Positions 35,640-46,746 of a DNA stretch of 64,000 nt are shown one piece after another; position 1 is the first letter of the stretch; every line of letters begins with the position of its first letter. Source of the DNA: Periplaneta americana (taxonomy: Eukaryota > Arthropoda > Insecta > Blattodea > Blattidae); contig NC_091120.1 in the NCBI RefSeq assembly GCF_040183065.1, positions 168,919,488-168,983,487 on the forward strand, given 5' to 3'. The notes under the pieces are model-generated. The model searched no databases. It was not told the DNA's origin and saw nothing but the letters and a program-made list of their open reading frames with translations. A program made the translations under genes and the position numbers.

Positions 35640-35840
35640 ACACCTCGTTCATAAAACTCTTTTTTTCTGGACGTATAACCACCTGTTCATGACTGATTTC
35701 ACTTCTTCATCCGAATCAAAGCGTTGGCCTCCTAGGAATTTTTTTTATTGGTCCGAAGAGGTGAAACTCAGACGGCGCGAGGTCTGAGCTGTAGGTTGGG
35801 TGATTGTCGCCTCAATGCCTCTGACACTGGGTGGAGCTGC
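35640..35840 (-). pseudogene. mariner transposase C-terminal fragment
   Basis: Minus strand reads PTYSSDLAPSEFHLFGPIKK and then, after a frameshift, GGQRFDSDEEVKSVMNRWLY. YS-x-DLAPS-x-xHLF contains the third catalytic aspartate of mariner (D34D); the family's second following D (DYHLF) is E here. The upstream catalytic residues are missing. It abuts the LINE at 35634. Confidence 0.8.
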
Positions 35841-35866
35841 AGCGATCACTGGTCGGCCGGAATATG

Positions 35867-36500
35867 CTTCGTAATTATACACCTGGTAGTAGCCCTTTAA
35901 TGCACCTCATTAAAGTACACCTATTCATTATAATTCAGTTGTTCAGCCAATGAGAAATCACCATTGTAGCATTATAAAAGCGCAAGTATCGATTATTCTC
36001 GGATATGCAATCGAAAGACAATTAGCGAAAAGTCACGGAGGCTGGAAATCCAATACTGTCGCAGAAGATTATGTTCTGTTACTACAAAAATTAGCGTTAA
36101 TTGTAAATAATATTTAAAATAAATTCAATTTGCAATCTCGTTTTTCAATTCTAAATCAATTTCCAGGTTATATCAAGACTAATGTTCATGTTATTCTCTA
36201 GATTATATCAAGGTCAATGACATTAGTTCCTCGGAAAAAATCAATACTTTCGCGTCTGCGCACATCTCACAATTTAGAAGGTCAGTTCCGCTCCTCACTT
36301 ACATAACCATAACATGAATATTTATGAATAATTTCAAGTTAGAAATATGGTCGAGCATAAAAAGTCGTATGAAACTTGCCTATAATGGTAATTAAGACGC
36401 TCGTATGAAAATTATGGAACTCGCTTGCGCTCGTTTCATAAACAAACATACTCGCGTCTTAATTACTACCATTATAGGCTCGTTGCATAATGTACTATTG
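35867..36500 (+). mobile_element. Repeat family C with Crypton-like fragment, copy 2
   Basis: Same repeat as 12101-12694 with a damaged left end (internal deletion of the TCGACCAT segment). The hairpin end (36365-36500) is intact. Its last 370 bp are part of the 500-bp tandem duplication. Confidence 0.7.
35950..36117 (+). pseudogene. Crypton-like tyrosine recombinase C-terminal fragment
   Basis: ATG frame of 55 codons: MRNHHCSIIKAQVSIILGYA, then IERQLAKSHGGWKSNTVAED and YVLLLQKLALIVNNI, stop. HGGWKS-x-TVAE-x-Y is the block around the nucleophilic tyrosine in Crypton-type recombinases (family pattern HGGWKSSTVAEGYI). The conserved arginine and histidine blocks upstream are missing, so it cannot be active. 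Copy 1 near 12200-12290 encodes the same block. Confidence 0.55.
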
Positions 36501-37131
36501 TACTTATGTATTTTCAGATTATATTCAAAACTAAAATGTTATAATCAATTTATTAAGGATGCTTAATTTACATTATCCAAATATTAATTTAATGAGTATA
36601 ACATATCATGGCCCTAAATTAAGCCTATTAAGCAATCTCGTTTTTCAATTCTAAATCAATTTCCAGGTTATATCAAGACTAATGTTCATGTTATTCTCTA
36701 GATTATATCAAGGTCAATGACATTAGTTCCTCGGAAAAAAATCAATACTTTCGCGTCTGCGCACATCTCACAATTTAGAAGGTCAGTTCCGCTCCTCACT
36801 TACATAACCATAACATGAATATTTATGAATAATTTCAAGTTAGAAATATGGTCGAGCATAAAAAGTCGTATGAAACTTGCCTATAATGGTAATTAAGACG
36901 CTCGTATGAAAATTATGGAACTCGCTTGCGCTCGTTTCATAAACAAACATACTCGCGTCTTAATTATTACCATTATAGGCTCGTAGCATAATGTACTATT
37001 GTACTTATGTATTTTCAGATTATATTCAAAACTAAAATGTTATAATCAATTTATTAAGGATGCTTAATTTACATTATCCAAATATTAATTTAATGAGTAT
37101 AACATATCATGGCCCTAAATTAAGCCTATGT
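36132..37131 (+). repeat. 500-bp tandem duplication
   Basis: 36132-36631 and 36632-37131 start with the same GCAATCTCGTTTTTCAATTC and end with CCCTAAATTAAGCCTAT. I see about three substitutions and a one-base insertion between them, over 99% identity. The unit starts inside repeat family C and extends into unique flank. Confidence 0.95.
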
Positions 37132-38112
37132 AAAATATTTTTGGGGGATACTCGAAAACGAAGCATTAGTTTTATTGGGTCTGTGACAGTCAAGAGTTTG
37201 GGAACTTCTGTTCTAATGTAATTCCTCTTTTGCTATCGGTAGTGCCGACCACACTACATCTTCCATGCCCGTCATGCGTCTTTATTGCGTCTGAAAGTGG
37301 ATATCTTTACTTAATAGGAAAAGCAGGAGAACAGAAAAGTTGGAAATAGAGAGACTAGTATATGAGGGAAGGCAGTAGGCTACGAGAATAATAGTACGGT
37401 AAGAGAAGAATAAGAAGAAAATTATTAAAAGGCATTTAAAGCCGAGGAGGAGGAGATAATAAAACGAAAATAAAATAGGCTGCATTCATGATGGTGAATG
37501 TAAGAAAGAGAAGAGTGTGTAAGGAAAAGAAAATGTCATCGTCTTGCTGGTTCCCGTAAAGAATAAGTGATTTATTTCTGCCTTCATACAGACCGACGAG
37601 CGACGAACGGTTAACGGTGAAGCGGCCACAAACAAAATTAGTTTGTCTTCAAAAGAAGTCCAATCTGAATGAAACTTTACGCCGTACCTTACCCAATTAT
37701 CCAAGAGGACGTTACTGAAACAAAAGATGTAGAAAAGATCGATTTAATTTTCCAAGGAATATTCAAATCTCCGCTCATCAGTTCAATTATTTTCTTGATT
37801 AAACCGTAGAAAAATGACTGGCTTCAAGCAGTGTACACTGCGCCATTATTTTCTTAGCGGTAATTTAATGAATTAACCAATTCGAGCCGTTATCTGATTG
37901 CCTTCCTTTTCTCGCTGAGATGAAGTGTCTTTAATTGAATGAGACATAATACGAAGGAATTCAGTGGCGGTTGTTCAAATGAAATCTGTAAATTATTGCA
38001 GTCTTGTTACAGATTTTTAAACGACATAAATTTAGTCTAAAACTGCAAATGTTACATTCCTTTGGTACAGAGGAGGATCCCGAAGGCTGCACTGTAGCTT
38101 CTAGTGGGCTTA
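37132..38112. other. No recognised gene
   Basis: Purine-rich stretch at 37310-37540, otherwise AT-rich. No ORF with similarity. Confidence 0.5.
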
Positions 38113-38132
38113 TTGTACCTTACTACTACTAT

Positions 38133-38176
<44 letters not shown>

Positions 38177-38219
38177 ATAATAATAATAATAACAATAACA
38201 ATAACAATAACAATACTTT
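38113..38219. repeat. (TAC)n then (AAT)n/(ACA) microsatellite
   Basis: Compound array; it marks the tail of the minus-strand LINE that follows. Confidence 0.9.
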
Positions 38220-38765
38220 ATTGCCAGAACAAAGATACATATTGTTTTTTTTAATATAAGAACTCTCTAGCACCTCCAGAAAGAGAAAGTTACATACTCG
38301 TGCTCAGGGGGCATTCCACATAAGTTAATGTTAAGACATTTTATTGTATAATAAAGTAAAAAGTAATAAAAGAAAAAAAGAAGAAGAAAAAACACATATC
38401 ACAATAATTGAACTTTAAATTTTCTCTGTTAACAGCAATTTTTAATAGATTTTTTAAAATAAGGAGCATTAGCAAATTGTATGTTTGGGAATTTAGCTAT
38501 TATCATGTTATAAAGCCTAGGACCGAAGTTGCTACTGTGATTATATGCTATGGAACTGTCAAGCATATGTTGTCTGATCTTTTGGTTTTATATTTATCTG
38601 AATATAAATTAAATATGTTTCGGTTTTTATGTACGAAATTCAGTAATACAGTGTTATAAAATTGATGGAAGTGAAATACTTTAAATTCTGAATACAGCAG
38701 CTCTGAAGGATAATCAAGAGGTTTTTGAAGGCATATTTTTATTATTCTTTTCTGTAGCATCTACA
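38220..38765 (-). pseudogene. LINE reverse transcriptase 3' end (family K)
   Basis: Minus-strand frame: MLQKRIIKICLQKPLDYPSE, FHFHQFYNTVLLNFVHKNRN, IFNLYSDKYKTKRSDNICLT. After a frameshift NHSSNFGPRLYNMII follows. The 3' UTR (GTGGAATGCCCCCTGAGCAC) matches that at 1800-1862. 5'-truncated, no catalytic core. Confidence 0.85.
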
Positions 38766-38926
38766 TTATTACCAATTATATAGCCCTGATCTTACGTCTT
38801 CAAATTATATCTCTTTCGATTCATGGTCTACTTTCTGTGTGAAAGAAATTTTCAAAATTTGAAAGCCGTTGAAATGGGTGGATGGGTGGATATCACCGAA
38901 CTCTTCACATCAAAAACCAAAAACAG

Positions 38927-39161
38927 TTGGCCTGGGTAGCGTAGACGGTATTGCGCTGGCCTTTGCTCGAAGTTCCGGGTCCGATCCCTCCGATGGCATT
39001 TAAGTGTGTTTAAATGTGACAGACTCATAACATGAGAGTAGATTTACTGGCATGTAAAATAACTCCCGTGGGACAAAATTCCGGCACACCGGCGACGCTG
39101 ATATAATTTCGGCAGTTGCGATTGTCATTAAATAGACCATAATTTAATTAAAAAAAACAGA
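38927..39161 (+). mobile_element. tRNA-derived SINE (family D), copy 2
   Basis: Same body as 8388-8620 (GGCATTTAAGTGTGTTTAAA, ACAAAATTCCGGCACACCGG). The A box is decayed (TAGCGTAGACGG) and the B box is GGGTCCGATCCC. A-rich tail at 39150. Confidence 0.85.
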
Positions 39162-39725
39162 AACTGGTATTTAATTCGAGATAACTGCGATCTCCTTAGT
39201 TACTGAAGTCAACAGAAATACTGCAGCAGTTCGTCTTACCGTCAATGAGGCGTTTCATTTTAGGAAGAGAATTGTCAGAGGAAATCGATTGTGCATCTCT
39301 GACAACCTGCTTAAGCGAAGGATAACCACATTATTGATTACATACAGCACGAAAAATAAAATACACTCACGAGAAGTATCAAGTAAATCATTATATAGGA
39401 ACCTTTCTTCATAAAGTGTTATACACGCACACTGAAGAACTTTCAAGTCAGGTGTTGTCTGCCTCAAGGACGCAAAAATTTAATTCCAGGATACCTCGGA
39501 CTTAGTCACTGCACAACAACGTCGACCCAACCTACCGCTGTGAGGTAAGCAGCAGCGCCTAACCATGGCAGATTCTTAGTTCTTAGTTCTTCGTCTACCA
39601 CCACCACCACCACCACCACTACTATTATTAAGGCTACCATCACAATGTTTCGGTTTATAAGGAGAACGAAGAAAATCCAGCCCTCAATTTTGAACATGAT
39701 TTGGCTACAGAGTATACGAACTACT
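39162..39725. other. No recognised gene; short (CCA)n
   Basis: A CCA array at about 39597-39620. Nothing else supported. Confidence 0.5.
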
Positions 39726-40165
39726 TTTATGGAGTAATAGTACTCATATTAATAAGGTTCTTATGTTGCAAAAAAAGCTATTGGAATTATAACAAATTCA
39801 TCAATGAAGGCACACTGCAGACCGTTATTTTTTAATGAAAAAATGACTGTAACATCACTGTATATTTATCGAGCCTTAAATTTTGTCAAAGATAATTCAC
39901 AAATTTTGACACATAGGAATGATGTTTATCTATACAACACCAGAAACTGTGATCTTTTTTTTTCTTACCTAAATGTAGGCTAACCAAAACAATGAATAAT
40001 TATTTTATTACTATGTCTTTAAAAATTGCAAACAGATTTCCGACACATGTTTTCAATCTGGAAAGGAAGTCTTTTAACAGACTTGTCTCTGGTTGATTGA
40101 TCAACAAACCCTTTTATGATATTAATGAGTGGTTCAATATCAATGTTATTAAGTGTTTCTGATAC
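39726..40165 (+). pseudogene. LINE reverse transcriptase C-terminal fragment
   Basis: Plus strand in two or three frames: WSNSTHINKVLMLQKK, frameshift, AIGIITNSSMKAHCRPLFFN then SLYIYRALNFVKDN, frameshift, SLKIANRFPTHVFNLERKSF and PFYDINEWF. The order (LQKKAI-x-II, HCRPLF, final FY-x-I-x-E block) is that of CR1/Jockey-like LINE C-termini. Confidence 0.7.
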
Positions 40166-40838
40166 AATTTTATTGTTTTTTATGTCTCTGTTCTTTATTT
40201 TATATGCATTATTTATCTTTGTCAATTGCACAAATATTTATTCACTGATTATACGATACTCAATATACAGTAAAACCCCCAATATGAAGAGCTATCCCAG
40301 TTTTTATCGGACGTATCCCTGGAAACAGGTTTCGCTTAGCATGGCGACGGTCAAATATGACATGGGAAGTAACAGCCCACTTAGGGGGGATTCAGAGCAT
40401 CAGTTTTCGGTAATAAAATTTCGCAACTTATACATTGCATTACATATGCAAATACTTGCCTAGCTTAGACTAATGATGGACGAATTATTGGACTTCGTGC
40501 ATGAACTGCGCAATAAGTAGCTTTAATAATTTAAACAATGAACTTATTTACATTGCAGGATTTCTCTTTAATTTTAAATATCTGAATATGACTGAAATGT
40601 CAACACACTTAAAAATAAACAAAAGTAATGAAATGCATCTTTAAATATAAGTTAAAATAATAGCTTTTCTAGAAAGCTCTCTAATAATGTATAACATACT
40701 CAGAGTATAAAGTACAATTAAATAAATTTAACTTATATCCCAAGTTTATCGTTACGAAGATCATTCAGAAGGTCTTCACGTTCCATTCCTACGACGTCTT
40801 CATATTGATTCTTCTTACAGTTTGAGAAAATATCGGGA
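40166..40838. other. No recognised gene
   Basis: AT-rich, one unassigned frame overlapping the LINE remnant. Nothing supported. Confidence 0.5.
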
Positions 40839-40945
40839 AAAAAAAACTGAACTAGGTAATTAGCCCGACCGGGAATCGCACCCTCGCTCCAGAGCAGCCC
40901 CAGGTGAGCAGCCAAATGCTCTACCGGCTGAGCTGCACAGGTGGA
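40839..40945 (-). mobile_element. tRNA-derived SINE fragment
   Basis: Minus strand: A box CAGCTCAGCCGG, B box GGTGCGATTCCCGG, then CTAATTACCTAGTTCAG. Truncated after the head. Confidence 0.7.
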
Positions 40946-41689
40946 TAACGTGATTTCGCTTTTCGAGGTTTCTTACATTTAGGCGTGTTTTGACCCATTT
41001 TGCGCCCTATATACTGTATACGCCGATAGGTGAGCCATTCTGCCTCAGCCCCTGACAGAACCAGGATCTACCCGCAAACGAGTAGCCTGACAAGCCCCAG
41101 AGCCAGGAGCCCCGTGCCCTTCATATATCAGCATCGGAAACCCGTACTACTCCCATGACCACCTCAGCTTATTTTTAACTACTGGAGATCTTATTCACTT
41201 CAAGCATTAGGCTGATCTTAAACATGTTCCGATGCCCATTTTGTCCTTTACTTTCCTACATCTCTCCTTTCCTTTGGTCTTTATCTCCTTGCTTGAGCCT
41301 GTAGTCTGCTAAGCAGCTGGAGATTATAGATGAAATAAGGGGGAGGCGAAATGAGTTGATGGAATGGTAGTACCACGAGAAAATCCTTTGCAAAGTCTGC
41401 TTTATCGACTAGAAATTCCATCATAACCCGGACCGCCTGGATAAAAGACCAGAGTACTATACTTTCTTTCATAATGTCTGATAGGAGAAGTTGAATAGCA
41501 GTTTTACTTCTATCTTCGTCTGCCGGCAGTGTTTACTTCTCTGGTCAGACATTGTGGAACGAAGTATAGTACTTGAGCCACAGATGCAGAAATGCCGGTA
41601 GTTAATAGAAAATATTACTGAAATGTTCTACAATATTTATAATATCTGTTTAAAGCATTGATTTTGATGTTAGAATGAAACCTCACTGA
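40946..41689. other. No recognised gene; CCC/GCC-richer patch
   Basis: 41030-41160 is GC-richer (CAAGCCCCAGAGCCAGGAGC). Possibly a decayed SINE body. No ORF recognised. Confidence 0.4.
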
Positions 41690-42359
41690 ATCTACAGCCT
41701 TTGTTTTTAATTAGGTCTACATACAGAGGTGAGCCTGCCTGGAGAGAAATAAAAAATAGGTTGCAGCCGCCAAATTACTCTTCAAGGAACGACCACTCAT
41801 ATAAATTGAGGGAAAGAAGGCAGAGGACGGACACTGGAAAGTTTTCTTTTGTCAATCGTACTATCAGGGACTGGAATGCTTTACCTGCAGACTTACAAAA
41901 GGCTTTACCAATAACCAAAAATGTATTTAAAAATAGGCTTAAGGACTTTACTAATAGACGGTAATTAGCCTATACACAGTATTTAAAGGGTGTAAATGAT
42001 ATGTTGTTATTGAAGTGTTGTATCAGTGAAGAATTATGTTGTGTCAGTGAAGTGTGTAGTGTAAGTGAAACGTGTTCCTGTCAGTGAAGCTTTATAGTTT
42101 ATAGTGACAGTGCAAAGTATTTGAACAGTGAAATGTTTTTGAAGTGTTAGTGAAATCATGATAGAATCAGTGAAATGTGTCGTAGTTCCAGTGCAGTGAG
42201 TGAGTTGACAGCGAAATGAGTGTAATGTTGAAAGGTACTTGTGCAGATATGAACATATCATACTCGTGGGTTTTAGTTCGATCTTAGGTTTAAGATACAA
42301 ATTAGATTTATTTCAAATGTTATTTTAAGTGATCGTTTCATTTAATTTAGGATATTCCC

Positions 42360-42397
<38 letters not shown>

Positions 42398-42570
42398 TAT
42401 TATTATTATCATCATCATCATTATTATAAATTATTGTCAATATTAATTATTAGTATTATTATTAATTGTATTTTTAATTAATAAGTTTATTATTGTCATT
42501 ATTGAGTGTAATTAGTTACCACTGCCGCCGAGTATATACCCATTGCAGTGTGAATAAATACATACATACA
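41690..42570 (+). pseudogene. LINE reverse transcriptase C-terminus and 3' UTR
   Basis: Frame of 87 codons from 41701: STYRGEPAWREIKNRLQPPN, SRNDHSYKLRERRQRTDTGK, FSFVNRTIRDWNALPADLQK, ending with a stop at 41964. FSFVNRTI-x-DWN-x-LP is a typical LINE C-terminal block. The 3' UTR contains GTGAAGTGT-type repeats (42000-42230), an ATT array (42362-42412) and ends GTGAATAAATACATACATAC. 5'-truncated. Confidence 0.85.
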
Positions 42571-42721
42571 TGTATCGCCTGCTGTTAGTTTATAAGTTTA
42601 CTATTATTTTTAGGGCCTAATTGAACATATTATTGTTTACTTTAGGTATCTGAAACTGAATTATTTCTACATAACATTCCTATGACTAGTAATAGAAGTA
42701 GGTCCTACAATAATAATAATG

Positions 42722-42760
<39 letters not shown>

Positions 42761-43588
42761 TTCTTCCTTTATACGTTAGGTAGTGTTGCTTCTAGCACGT
42801 GAAATTGGTTTTCCACTTCTTTCCAATGCCTTTTCACATTTATTTCTCATATTGGTTTTCATATGAAAAATTGTTTGCATTCGTACGCTTGAATTGCCCT
42901 CAGCCTGTTTCCTATGCCTACAAACATTTTCGATTTCCAATAACCAATTGACTCCCACTTCTTCTTGTACGTTTCTTCGTTCATAGCCAAGCGTTTTCAA
43001 CCTTTCAAGCTATTCTTAGTTTTTCATTACTGGTAAATATACGTTCTGAATATGTACACTGGTCAACACAGAAAATGCTTCGGAGAATAAAGTAATTAAT
43101 TCTTACTAAATTAGAGTCGATGATCACGAATATGACATTAATTTTTGCCAATTGGTTCTGGTTTTGGCGATATGCATTATGACTAGTTGTGCTCCGTCCT
43201 TTAAAAATGTTACACGGAAACGAGTTTTGTGCGAGATCGTGCGTATTTGCTTGGTTTCCGCACAAAACCAATCCGCGGAAAGTCTAAAATTCCACATTCA
43301 GTATTCCCAACCTAACACATAACAATTTCCCTCTTCTTACCGCTTAAGTGACATATTGATTTTACTGCTTTAGGCCTTTAACATATTATTTTTAGAGACG
43401 TTTAATATAGTAATAATTATAAATTGGAAACTTACCACTGCAATTTTACCTAAATTGCACTGTTAATTATTGTTTTTAAATATTTGCAAAAATTAAGTAA
43501 ACTCTACAACTCCACTAAAGTTACTGCATTCGTGATCCAAGTAACATTAAGGAAGCCGTGAAAAAATCAACAAGATTCCAGACTCATC
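42571..43588. other. Unassigned stretch with a minus-strand open frame
   Basis: (AAT)n at about 42706-42758. The minus-strand frame 43000 to 42776 (74 codons) is charged and helical in character but not recognised. At 43240-43275 are CCAAT-type words. Confidence 0.35.
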
Positions 43589-43678
43589 ATGGCGGCTACT
43601 TTGAACGAAGGAGATGTGGATCTTGAAGTTGAAGAGGCTTGGGAACAAGGCTGTGCTTCTCTGCAATATGTTATATAA
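43589..43678 (+). CDS. Short ATG open frame, 29 codons, unrecognised
   Basis: Starts at ATCATGG (good eukaryotic start context), reads MAATLNEGDVDLEVEEAWEQ then GCASLQYVI and stops. The composition is protein-like (acidic, alternating) and unlike the neighbouring AT-rich noise. No clear splice donor follows. It could be the first exon of a host gene, a small peptide gene or chance. No function is proposed. Confidence 0.25.
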   Translation: MAATLNEGDVDLEVEEAWEQGCASLQYVI

Positions 43679-43970
43679 ATAATATTGTTAAAATATTAAA
43701 ATGAAAAATAAATCATTATATAATCTTACCGTTTGTTTTAAGTTCGCATTTATAGACTGGGGGGGGGGGGAACAGACGTATATCACGGCCTGCTGGAGTA
43801 TAGTAAACACAGATAACATTTTAAAGCAACAATGTTGAAGATAGATATTTTTGTTTTACAAATCTGCCGTCATTGAACAGAAACCAAGATGGAGATTTCA
43901 TTGCAACTAATTAGAAATTCCTCTTTCAGGTATGTAATAAACGATCTTCGCACAAAATAATGTACGATAC

Positions 43971-44078
43971 ACGAGCGGTATGTTTTCTTTCAATTCTCGG
44001 AAATTAAAAAAGCTCAAGTATGTTTCGCTTTTTGAAACTTTTCCTCGAACATGAAAAATTCAACATACCGCTCTTGTA
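43971..44078. repeat. Short inverted repeat (hairpin)
   Basis: ACGAGCGGTATGTT on the left and AACATACCGCTCTTGT on the right, with a 78-bp loop that itself holds AAGCTCAAG-type words. Possible mini-MITE. Confidence 0.6.
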
Positions 44079-44514
44079 ACGAATATTACTATTGTAGGCT
44101 AGTGGTTTTACTATACCTGAATGAGAAGGGGTTCGTTTTAACACTTCCCACTGACAAAGCGAGCTTCACTATAACATTAGACAGTTGCTATTCAAAATCT
44201 TGTGACTGAAAACGTGATTTCTTTACTGTGTTCCCTTACTATGACTCTCTGTGAGCAAAATTTTTATCTGCTATTCTTAAACATGGTGCGTAAATATAAT
44301 GTAACTTTTTATTTTACTTTTACCACCACGCACCCGATAACAATGTGATTTTTATTTCTAATAATTCACCCTACAACAATGGGTATTCCACTCCACACAG
44401 CAACACAGTAGTCGTTATTGCACTCCACACAGCGACAATGACAATACACGACGTGTATTATTGAGAAGAACAACAATGTACTCCTAATTTCAACTAATGT
44501 TCACAAAGCACTAT

Positions 44515-44632
44515 GTAAAAAAACTATGAAAACTCGTTAAATATAGATACAATAAGTAACTTTTTATTTTACTTTTACCAAAAAAAAAAAAAACTATGAA
44601 AACTCGTTAAATATAGATACAATAAGTAACAT
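44515..44632. repeat. Small direct duplication
   Basis: ACTATGAAAACTCGTTAAAT followed by ATAGATACAATAAGTAAC appears twice (about 44522 and 44592), separated by TTTTTATTTTACTTTTACCA and an A run; the separator also occurs at about 44305. Confidence 0.85.
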
Positions 44633-44702
44633 AGTCTATGTATTTTGCATTATGTAGGGTCTAGATCAAAATTTCACTCACACTAATAAGATTAACAACT
44701 TA

Positions 44703-45842
44703 TGGGCTATTCCATATGAAATCGATCAGTAAAAAACCTCGCATTTTTTAATACTCTAATTTTTTCCCTATTTATACAAGGTGCTGAGGAGAGTGCATTT
44801 TCAAAAATATACTATCGAAAGTCAAACGGTTTTCGTACTATTGAGCGACAAATTTAGCGTATTTTATAAAAACAAGCCTCTTTCAGCGCTCAGAACTCTG
44901 GAACCATTTACTGCAGAACACTGAACGAGAGCTCATTTTGAAGCTGACATTTAGTAGGTTATGATAAGAAGTAATACTTATTTTTATTGTATACGGAGAG
45001 ACAGATAATCTGATTTTACTTACTTTTAGGCTTTTTGCCCATTTGTAAAAATGTAAAGAAATATTGAGGAAAAACCTTGCATTATTAAGAGGGATTCGGC
45101 ATTGTTTGCTTAGTGGTACGGCAATAAGTTTCGAGGGTATTAAATAAATTATTTTCACACGCCTAGACTTGAACGGCGCAGTACCCCACGCACTGGCCGA
45201 GAGCTGAAGATAAGCGAGCATTGGGAGTCATTTTACTTCTGTGTTTATGAAAACTTGTGATAAAGCTAGCCCAGCCATGACTGCTAGACGACACATCACG
45301 TGTTTGTCTCCTGGCCTTGCTTGTCTCGACTACCTACAGTCAGCTGGTTAGTTCACGCACGTAGGCTACTATTTATTTTCTTCATTTGATATTTTCAATA
45401 CTTTCTTATCAACGTTGCACCAGTAAAAAATATGTGTTTATTTGTACTTTCAATGCGGAATCTAACCATATATTTTAAAAATATTTTTCATGGGTAAAGG
45501 CGTCTTAATGAAGAAAAATCTAAATTTCTCCATTATTCCATAAAAGTAAGAAAAACTGTTTACATGTCAATATAAACTTTAATTTATCGGCATCAAAATA
45601 AATCATGATTTTGATCATTGGGTGAAAGGGTTTCGGAGCTACAACAGTTTAAAGTTGCTAATTTTATGAAAATACGATAAATTTAAATATTATTAATTTA
45701 AACACTATGAAGTTTTGATGCCTCAAACTTTACACAAAGCATTGTATCACAGTTGTCAACGGACAGAAAAAGTTTCATTGTATTTAAAAATTGCAAGGTT
45801 AATTTTCTCTATATTTCAGTCGATTTGAGATGAAATAGCCCT
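44703..45842. mobile_element. Non-autonomous TIR transposon, family T1, copy 2
   Basis: 1,140-bp copy of 2319-3449 in the same orientation, starting TGGGCTATTCCATATGAAAT, with TA at 44701-44702 and 45843-45844. The right end is slightly decayed (GAAATAGCCCT). Confidence 0.85.
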
Positions 45843-46080
45843 TATACAAATTTTACATGATCAAACACAAACACAGGTCAAAATAATTGTAAAAAATGTA
45901 AGTGAAAACACGTAGCACATATTTTAAATGTTTTTACTTAGTCTCTTTTAACTTTTGTTATATTGAAATTTGATATTCACTATGCTTGCACACATTGAAA
46001 CTAAAATGATGTTAACATAGTGGATAATGTAAGAATGTATCTGATGACATCGCAGGCGCGATGAAAACGTTAATACAAAT

Positions 46081-46325
46081 GAGGGGTTTGGGGCAAAAAC
46101 CAGGCAGCTCCAATTTTTTTTTTTTAGTTATTTATGCACAGAGGACAAAAAAATTACGCTCTATCGTTTGGTCGAAGAACCAGGTAGTTCCAAGAATTGC
46201 ATTCACAGTTATAATGCATTTTGGACCTCCCTCTTCTGTACATGCTTATTGTTTGGCGGTAAGTTTTTTTTCATTATCTCGAAAAATACTGAATTGGAAC
46301 GCCTGGTTTTTCCCCCAAACCCCTC
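46081..46325. mobile_element. MITE with 32-bp inverted repeats
   Basis: Ends GAGGGGTTTGGGGCAAAAAC and, inward from the right, GAGGGGTTTGGGGGAAAAAC; the similarity continues through CAGG and TCCAA. AAAT borders both ends (46077-46080, 46326-46329). A third copy of the ACCAGGTAGTTCCA word sits inside at 46180. Superfamily unassigned. Confidence 0.8.
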
Positions 46326-46454
46326 AAATACCAAAATATGTACCAGTACTATAAAGGAACTATTCCTTAAATATTGTATGATAAGTCATTAGACTGAAAA
46401 TAATAAAACCATTTAATTGAATAATAAAACAATTTCATTGTACTGTTGTTGAGT

Positions 46455-46640
46455 CAACTGTCCGAAGACAGGTCTGAACCTCACAAGTGATACCAACAAG
46501 GCATCACTTAAGAGGCAACTAGGCCAAGAGGTAATGAGGTAGGGTGGCCAGTTCCTTTCCCCCTCCATTGCATACATCGCCGATTAGCTACATGTTACGC
46601 TAATCAGACTTCAGATGCATACAAATAATTGTTTTTCCTC
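46455..46640 (+). repeat. Dispersed repeat (TCCGAAGACAGGTCTG family)
   Basis: TGTCCGAAGACAGGTCTGAA, CACAAGTGATACCAAC and AACTAGGCCAAGAGG. The first part recurs in reverse at about 55152-55195. Probably a SINE-like repeat; boundaries not defined. Confidence 0.5.
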
Positions 46641-46746
46641 TTAACACATCGTCAAGTGAGATGTACTGCCTGAAAATAGATGTAGGCCTACAATGTAATT
46701 ATATATCAGCCAGAAACTTAATCAGAGGCATTATGACTGTTATAAA

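Noticed and set aside
38052-38273. Leu/Val-rich frame
   Set aside because: Product of the TAC/AAT microsatellite.
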